Positions 60,474 to 64,000 of a DNA stretch of 64,000 nucleotides are shown in pieces. The position numbers and the translations under genes were made by a program. Position 1 is the first letter of the stretch. The number at the start of each line of letters is the position of its first letter. Under the pieces are notes generated by a model. The model was not told the origin of the DNA. It did no database searches and saw nothing but the letters and a program-made list of their open reading frames with translations. Origin of the DNA: Cupriavidus yeoncheonensis. GTDB lineage: Bacteria; Pseudomonadota; Gammaproteobacteria; Burkholderiales; Burkholderiaceae. Where the stretch lies: contig NZ_CAJPUY010000001.1 in the NCBI RefSeq assembly GCF_905397275.1, forward strand, positions 124,001 through 188,000. Direction: 5' to 3'.

Positions 60474-60501
60474 ACAGCGGCGGGCTTCGGCCCGCCGCTG
60501 T
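60474..60501 (+). other. cUUCGg hairpin between infB and rbfA
   Basis: A 12-bp stem (60474-60485 with 60490-60501) closes on TTCG with a C-G closing pair, one of the most stable RNA tetraloops. No T run follows, so it probably protects or divides the message rather than ending it. Confidence 0.6.
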
Positions 60502-60523
60502 CGTCTCGATAAGACGGTATTGA

Positions 60524-60892
60524 ATGGCCAAGAAAGGCAGTATTTCCTCCCGTAACCTGCGCATCTCCGACCAGATCCAGAAGGACCTGGCCGAGATGAT
60601 CCAGCGCGAGCTGCGCGATCCGCGCCTCGGACTGATCACGCTGCAGTCCGTGACGCTCACGCCGGACTATGCGCACGCCAAGGTCTACTTCACGGTGCTC
60701 GGCGCCGATGCCGTTGAAGCGGCCGCGATCCTGAACGAGAAGGCGGGCTACCTGCACTCGTTGCTCTACAAGCGCCTGCATATCCATACCGTGCCGACGC
60801 TGCGGTTCTATCACGACACATCGGTCGAACATGCGATCGAGATGTCCAAGCTGATCAACGAAGCGAACGCCACGCGTTCCAACGACGACTGA
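60524..60892 (+). CDS. rbfA: Ribosome-binding factor A
   Basis: RbfA binds the 30S subunit near helix 1 of 16S rRNA and is needed in late assembly and cold growth. The 122-residue KH-like protein shows [21 protein letters not shown], the AKVYFTVLG strand and [19 protein letters not shown]. It follows infB as in most bacteria. Confidence 0.96.
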   Translation: MAKKGSISSRNLRISDQIQKDLAEMIQRELRDPRLGLITLQSVTLTPDYAHAKVYFTVLGADAVEAAAILNEKAGYLHSLLYKRLHIHTVPTLRFYHDTSVEHAIEMSKLINEANATRSNDD

Positions 60893-60963
60893 TACTGATT
60901 CCGGCCGCGCCGGAAAGCACAGTCCCGGCGCGGGCAACACGCCCGCCGCCCTGCATTGTTCCC

Positions 60964-61911
60964 ATGACCGATTCCGCCAATAACCGTCCGCCCCGGCTGC
61001 CGCGCCGCGAGGTGCACGGCGTGCTGCTGCTCGACAAGCCGCTCGGGCTGTCCTCAAACGATGCGCTGGTGCGCGCCAAGCGGCTGCTGCGAGCGCTCAA
61101 GGCCGGCCACACCGGCACGCTCGACCCGCTCGCCACCGGCCTGCTTCCGCTTTGCTTCGGCGAGGCGACCAAGTTCTCGCAGGACCTGCTGGAGGCCGAC
61201 AAGACCTACGAGGCGGTCGTCCGGCTCGGGCAGAAGACGACGACGGGCGACGCCGAAGGCGAGGTACTGGCGGAACGTCCGGTCACTTGCGACCGCGCCG
61301 CGCTCGATGCAGCGATCGCCCGCTTCATGGGCGAGATTGACCAGATTCCCCCGATGCATTCGGCGCTCAAGAAGGACGGGCGTCCGCTGTACGAATACGC
61401 GCGCGCCGGACAGACAGTGGAGCGCCCGGCCCGGCGCGTCACGATTCATGCGATCGACATCCTCGACTGCGCGTTGCCGCAGGCGCCGGCCTTCACGATG
61501 CGCGTGAAATGCAGCAAGGGCACATACATCCGTACCCTCGCCGAGGACATTGGCGAGGCACTGGGATGCGGCGCGCACCTGACCGGCCTGCGCCGCATCG
61601 CGGTCGGTGACCTGACGCTGGATGGCGCCGTGACCCTGGAACAGATCGACGCACAGCCGGACGAGGCGCGACCGACTATGCTCGCGCCCGTCGACGCCCT
61701 GCTGCAACGTTGCCCGTCCGTCACGCTTGATGCCGAAGCGAGCGCACGGTTCCTGCAGGGCCAGCGCATTGCGCAGCGGGACCTGCCGGCAGGCAGCGCG
61801 CCGCAAGAGGGCACGCTGGCCCGCGTCTATGGCGGCGAGCCGTCGCGCCTGCTGGGCGTGGCGCGCATGCGCGAAGGTGCCTTGCGGCCCGAGCGGCTGG
61901 TGCGCCTCTGA
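60964..61911 (+). CDS. truB: tRNA pseudouridine synthase B
   Basis: TruB makes pseudouridine 55 in the T loop of tRNAs. The 315 residues have the catalytic Asp54 in GHTGTLDPLATG, the KTYEA and YEYARAGQTVERP segments, and a C-terminal PUA-like domain. It is the last gene of the rimP-truB operon. A 9-bp GC hairpin (60905-60913/60925-60933) sits in the gap before it. Confidence 0.96.
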   Translation: MTDSANNRPPRLPRREVHGVLLLDKPLGLSSNDALVRAKRLLRALKAGHTGTLDPLATGLLPLCFGEATKFSQDLLEADKTYEAVVRLGQKTTTGDAEGEVLAERPVTCDRAALDAAIARFMGEIDQIPPMHSALKKDGRPLYEYARAGQTVERPARRVTIHAIDILDCALPQAPAFTMRVKCSKGTYIRTLAEDIGEALGCGAHLTGLRRIAVGDLTLDGAVTLEQIDAQPDEARPTMLAPVDALLQRCPSVTLDAEASARFLQGQRIAQRDLPAGSAPQEGTLARVYGGEPSRLLGVARMREGALRPERLVRL

Positions 61912-61927
61912 GCGCCTTGCCGCAACC

Positions 61928-62128
61928 TCACTCCAGTGTGATCCTGGCCGACTGGATGACGTCGGCCCACATCTTCCGGTCCTGCACGAGGAAGCTCGTG
62001 AAATGCTCGGGCGCCTCGCCGACGGGCTCCGATCCGAACTCGGCCATCTTCCTCCTTACCTCCGGATTGGCCAGCGCCCTTACCAGGGCCTGGTTATAGC
62101 GGGCCACAACCGGCTTGGGCAGGTTCCG
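61928..62128 (-). pseudogene. 3' fragment of a Bug-type tricarboxylate receptor gene
   Basis: About 65 codons match only the C-terminal end of tripartite tricarboxylate (Bug/TctC) periplasmic receptors: LPKPVVARYNQALVRAL, NPEVRRKMAEFGSEPVG and a final KMWADVIQSARITLE. Full proteins have about 320 residues with a signal peptide. Upstream, the frame runs open to 62248 but the added residues do not resemble the family and overlap the DUF1177 gene. The rest of the gene has been lost, probably by a deletion near 62128. Confidence 0.75.
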
Positions 62129-62174
62129 ATGGTGACGAACGCTACGCGAGGCAAAAAAAGGGCGGCCGATGTAT

Positions 62175-63098
62175 TCATGGCGCGTGTCCCACGGTCTGCA
62201 GGTGGGCCAGCGAACCGTAGCGCCGCTGCAGTTCGGCCCATTCGGCATCGTCGTAGAAGGCGCATTGCCCGGAGCCGAACAGCTTGGCTACCTCGATGCA
62301 GAAGCGCGTGGCCACGTCGAGGTCGAAGGCATTGGTCGCACCCGTGGCACAGCCAGGCACCGTCGTCTGCGCCGTCAGGGCCACCCCGACCACCGGCGCA
62401 GAGGTGGCGATGGCGGGCTGCATGATGGAGTTGATGTGCCACAGGCCGTTTTCATACGGCGTGATGTCCTGCGTAGTCAGTGGCAGCACCAGCGGCAGTT
62501 CGCCGCTGACCCAGCCCATCAGGTCCAGCATCCGCTCGGGCAGCCGCAGCAGCCAGCCTTGCTTCGCGACCGGTGTCAACGCGACACCACGCCGGTTGAC
62601 GAGACGGTTACCGCGCGTGGCGTCGACCGACAGGATCGCCGCCATGCGTGGATGCACTTCGTGCGACATCATCGTGCGCATGGCGAACGGCGATTTCATC
62701 ATCGGCACCGGCTGGTGCGGCCGCGTGGCGGCGTGCGGGCAGATATGCGTGTGGATGCGCACGGGCCCGGGCAGAATATCGCCGGTGGCCGCCATGTCGG
62801 CCAGCTTCAGCGCGCAGGCCACGGCGACGATGGCGCCATCGGCATCCGACACGAGTCCGGTCACGGCCGGGCGCGCGCCCACGCCACCTAGCCGGCCCAC
62901 CACGCCAAGCGCGGGCAGGTCGGGGTCGAGACCCGGCAGCGTGCACGCAAGGAAGTCGGTGTACAGGCCGTTTTCCTCGACCCGTGTCACGGTAACGTCG
63001 CCAACGCCGCGCGCGCGCAGCAGCGCGGCCACGCGCTCGCCGTCGACGTTGCCCGCCGACAGCAGTTCGATCGACTCAATCACCTGCTTGATGGACAT
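62175..63098 (-). CDS. DUF1177 domain protein
   Basis: The 307-residue soluble protein fits DUF1177, a family without a proven reaction. A fixed pattern of His, Asp and Glu residues (IHTHICPHA, MMSHEVHPRM, STDATRGN-like SVDATRGN) suggests a metal-binding amidohydrolase or peptidase-like site, an inference only. It lies 26 bases downstream of a PepE-type peptidase gene on the same strand. The start at 63098 gives MSIKQVIESIELL; the frame is open further upstream but is arginine-rich nonsense. Confidence 0.8.
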   Translation of the reverse strand: MSIKQVIESIELLSAGNVDGERVAALLRARGVGDVTVTRVEENGLYTDFLACTLPGLDPDLPALGVVGRLGGVGARPAVTGLVSDADGAIVAVACALKLADMAATGDILPGPVRIHTHICPHAATRPHQPVPMMKSPFAMRTMMSHEVHPRMAAILSVDATRGNRLVNRRGVALTPVAKQGWLLRLPERMLDLMGWVSGELPLVLPLTTQDITPYENGLWHINSIMQPAIATSAPVVGVALTAQTTVPGCATGATNAFDLDVATRFCIEVAKLFGSGQCAFYDDAEWAELQRRYGSLAHLQTVGHAP

Positions 63099-63124
63099 TC
63101 GGGATTCCGTTTCCGCGAGGGGTT

Positions 63125-63829
63125 TCAGAGCGGCAGTGACAAGGGGCCAGGTTGCACGTCCTGGATCCGGGCGCCCAGGAACCAGCGCGACGTATGCGCT
63201 CCTCCCAGGTCCATGCGCGCGCTGCGAACGCGGATCCAGTTGCCTTCCGGCAGGCCCAGTACGGGCACCTTGGGATGCAGCGTGGTGAACTCGGCCAGCC
63301 GCTGATCGCGCGTTTCGCCGCAAAAGCCAGGTAGCACCACGTTGAAGTAGTGCGGGTTGATCTGGAATTCCACTAATCCAAGCGCATCGAGTCCGCCCGG
63401 ATTGGCGACCGGCATATCGTTGGTCGTGCAGATCGTGGGGCAGGCAAGGTTGGCGCCGGCGCTCCAGCCGACATAGCGTGCACCGCCCGAGCGAATCCTT
63501 GCGGCGATAGGGGCAAGCAGGTCGCGCTCGCGCAGGCATTGCAGTAGCCGGAAGGTATTGCCGCCGCCGACAACGATCAGCTTCGCCATGTCGATGACCT
63601 GGCGCGCCGCTTCCGCATCGGCTGCGTGATGCAGTGACCGTACTTGGATGCCCATGGGTGACAAGGCATCCCTGACCAGCGCTTCATAGGTATCCCAGTC
63701 GCGCGTCACGCCGGCGAACGGCACGAAACATGCGGTCTTGCAGCCCACGGCCAGTTCGGTGATGGCATCGCGAGCGTGCGCGAGGTAGCCGGCGTCGCCG
63801 GTGGAGTTGCTCAGCAGGAGGAGGTCCAT
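63125..63829 (-). CDS. Peptidase E-like (S51) alpha-aspartyl dipeptidase
   Basis: The 234-residue protein has the S51 fold: VVGGGNTFRLL, the nucleophile Ser123 in GWSAGAN, Asp138 and His160 in FQINPHYFN. These match the triad of Salmonella PepE (120, 135, 157) with a constant offset of three. PepE splits dipeptides with N-terminal aspartate. Its partner DUF1177 may act on a product or related substrate. An unidentified gene ends 18 bases upstream. Confidence 0.88.
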   Translation of the reverse strand: MDLLLLSNSTGDAGYLAHARDAITELAVGCKTACFVPFAGVTRDWDTYEALVRDALSPMGIQVRSLHHAADAEAARQVIDMAKLIVVGGGNTFRLLQCLRERDLLAPIAARIRSGGARYVGWSAGANLACPTICTTNDMPVANPGGLDALGLVEFQINPHYFNVVLPGFCGETRDQRLAEFTTLHPKVPVLGLPEGNWIRVRSARMDLGGAHTSRWFLGARIQDVQPGPLSLPL

Positions 63830-63847
63830 GAGTATCGATGCGGTGCG

Positions 63848-64000
63848 TTATCGCGAGATCGCGTTGCCGGCGGCCCGCCAGAGTGGATCGCCGATGCGCT
63901 GCCCGACCGATGCCACGGCGCGCACGAGTGTGTCGCGCAGTGTCGCGGCCTGCGCCTGGCTGACCTGCATGGCGGTGAACGACAGGCACAGGCCGCGCAC
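63848..64000 (-). CDS. C-terminal end of an unidentified protein (window edge)
   Basis: The last 50 residues are present, a helical segment ending VASVGQRIGDPLWRAAGNAISR. The gene continues beyond the window. The pattern would suit the C-terminal helix of an IclR-type regulator, but that is a guess. It is co-directional with the PepE and DUF1177 genes and probably starts their operon. Confidence 0.4.
   Translation of the reverse strand: MRGLCLSFTAMQVSQAQAATLRDTLVRAVASVGQRIGDPLWRAAGNAISR

Noticed and set aside
62122-62248. Start of a complete short protein for the Bug fragment at 62248
   Set aside because: The extra residues overlap the DUF1177 gene and do not resemble the receptor family; a 3' remnant explains the frame better.

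Overview
The window is GC-rich chromosomal DNA of a betaproteobacterium, most likely Cupriavidus or a close Ralstonia relative (Burkholderiales). The main reasons are the 403-residue flavohemoglobin, which reads as a very close relative of Cupriavidus necator Fhp, and the odhA-odhB-odhL, glnA-glnL-glnG and ccoNOQP-ccoG arrangements. Nearly all of it is housekeeping and core respiratory chromosome. I see no insertion sequence, phage, CRISPR array or rRNA operon. The only clear decay is a truncated tricarboxylate-receptor gene near the right end.

Left part (1-22.8 kb): the 3' end of hisZ, purA, a phosphoribosyltransferase, an NAD(P)-binding protein with an Rrf2-type regulator, a leucine tRNA divergent from rnr (RNase R), rlmB, flavohemoglobin, a sirtuin deacylase, tal divergent from rpiA, yggX, argA divergent from hrpA, a beta-propeller protein, a deacetylase/desaturase pair, a CysZ-like membrane protein and a molybdopterin-binding-domain protein. 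Then comes a rhodanese.

Middle (23-42 kb): glnA has a readable sigma-54 promoter and two NtrC-type enhancer sites, and is followed by a DUF4124 gene and the ntrB/ntrC pair that should act on those sites. Next are a HAD phosphatase, a complete ugpBAECQ glycerophosphodiester/glycerol-3-phosphate uptake operon, the 2-oxoglutarate dehydrogenase complex (odhA, odhB, odhL) and zapE.

Right part (42-64 kb): a complete cbb3-oxidase locus (ccoI, ccoS, ccoN, ccoO, ccoQ, ccoP, ccoG, a short FixH-like protein, a small membrane protein) with two FNR boxes at class II positions, followed by fnr itself and a TauE-like membrane protein. Then scpB, rluB and the translation operon rimP-nusA-infB-rbfA-truB. The end is a minus-strand remnant: an unidentified C-terminus, a PepE-type peptidase, DUF1177 and a 3' fragment of a Bug receptor gene.

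The most interesting unexplained structure is the leader of rimP-nusA-infB (55.30-55.52 kb). A good promoter is followed by a hairpin that hides a Shine-Dalgarno sequence, an ATG, and an intrinsic terminator whose hairpin lies inside codons 2-7 of that ATG's 40-codon reading frame. This geometry could let initiation of translation decide whether the operon for RimP, NusA and IF2 is transcribed. Other regulatory finds are a matched pair of operator-like motifs at the Rrf2 locus, a shared palindromic -10 between argA and hrpA that implies leaderless mRNAs, and an 18-codon minicistron joining ccoP to ccoG.
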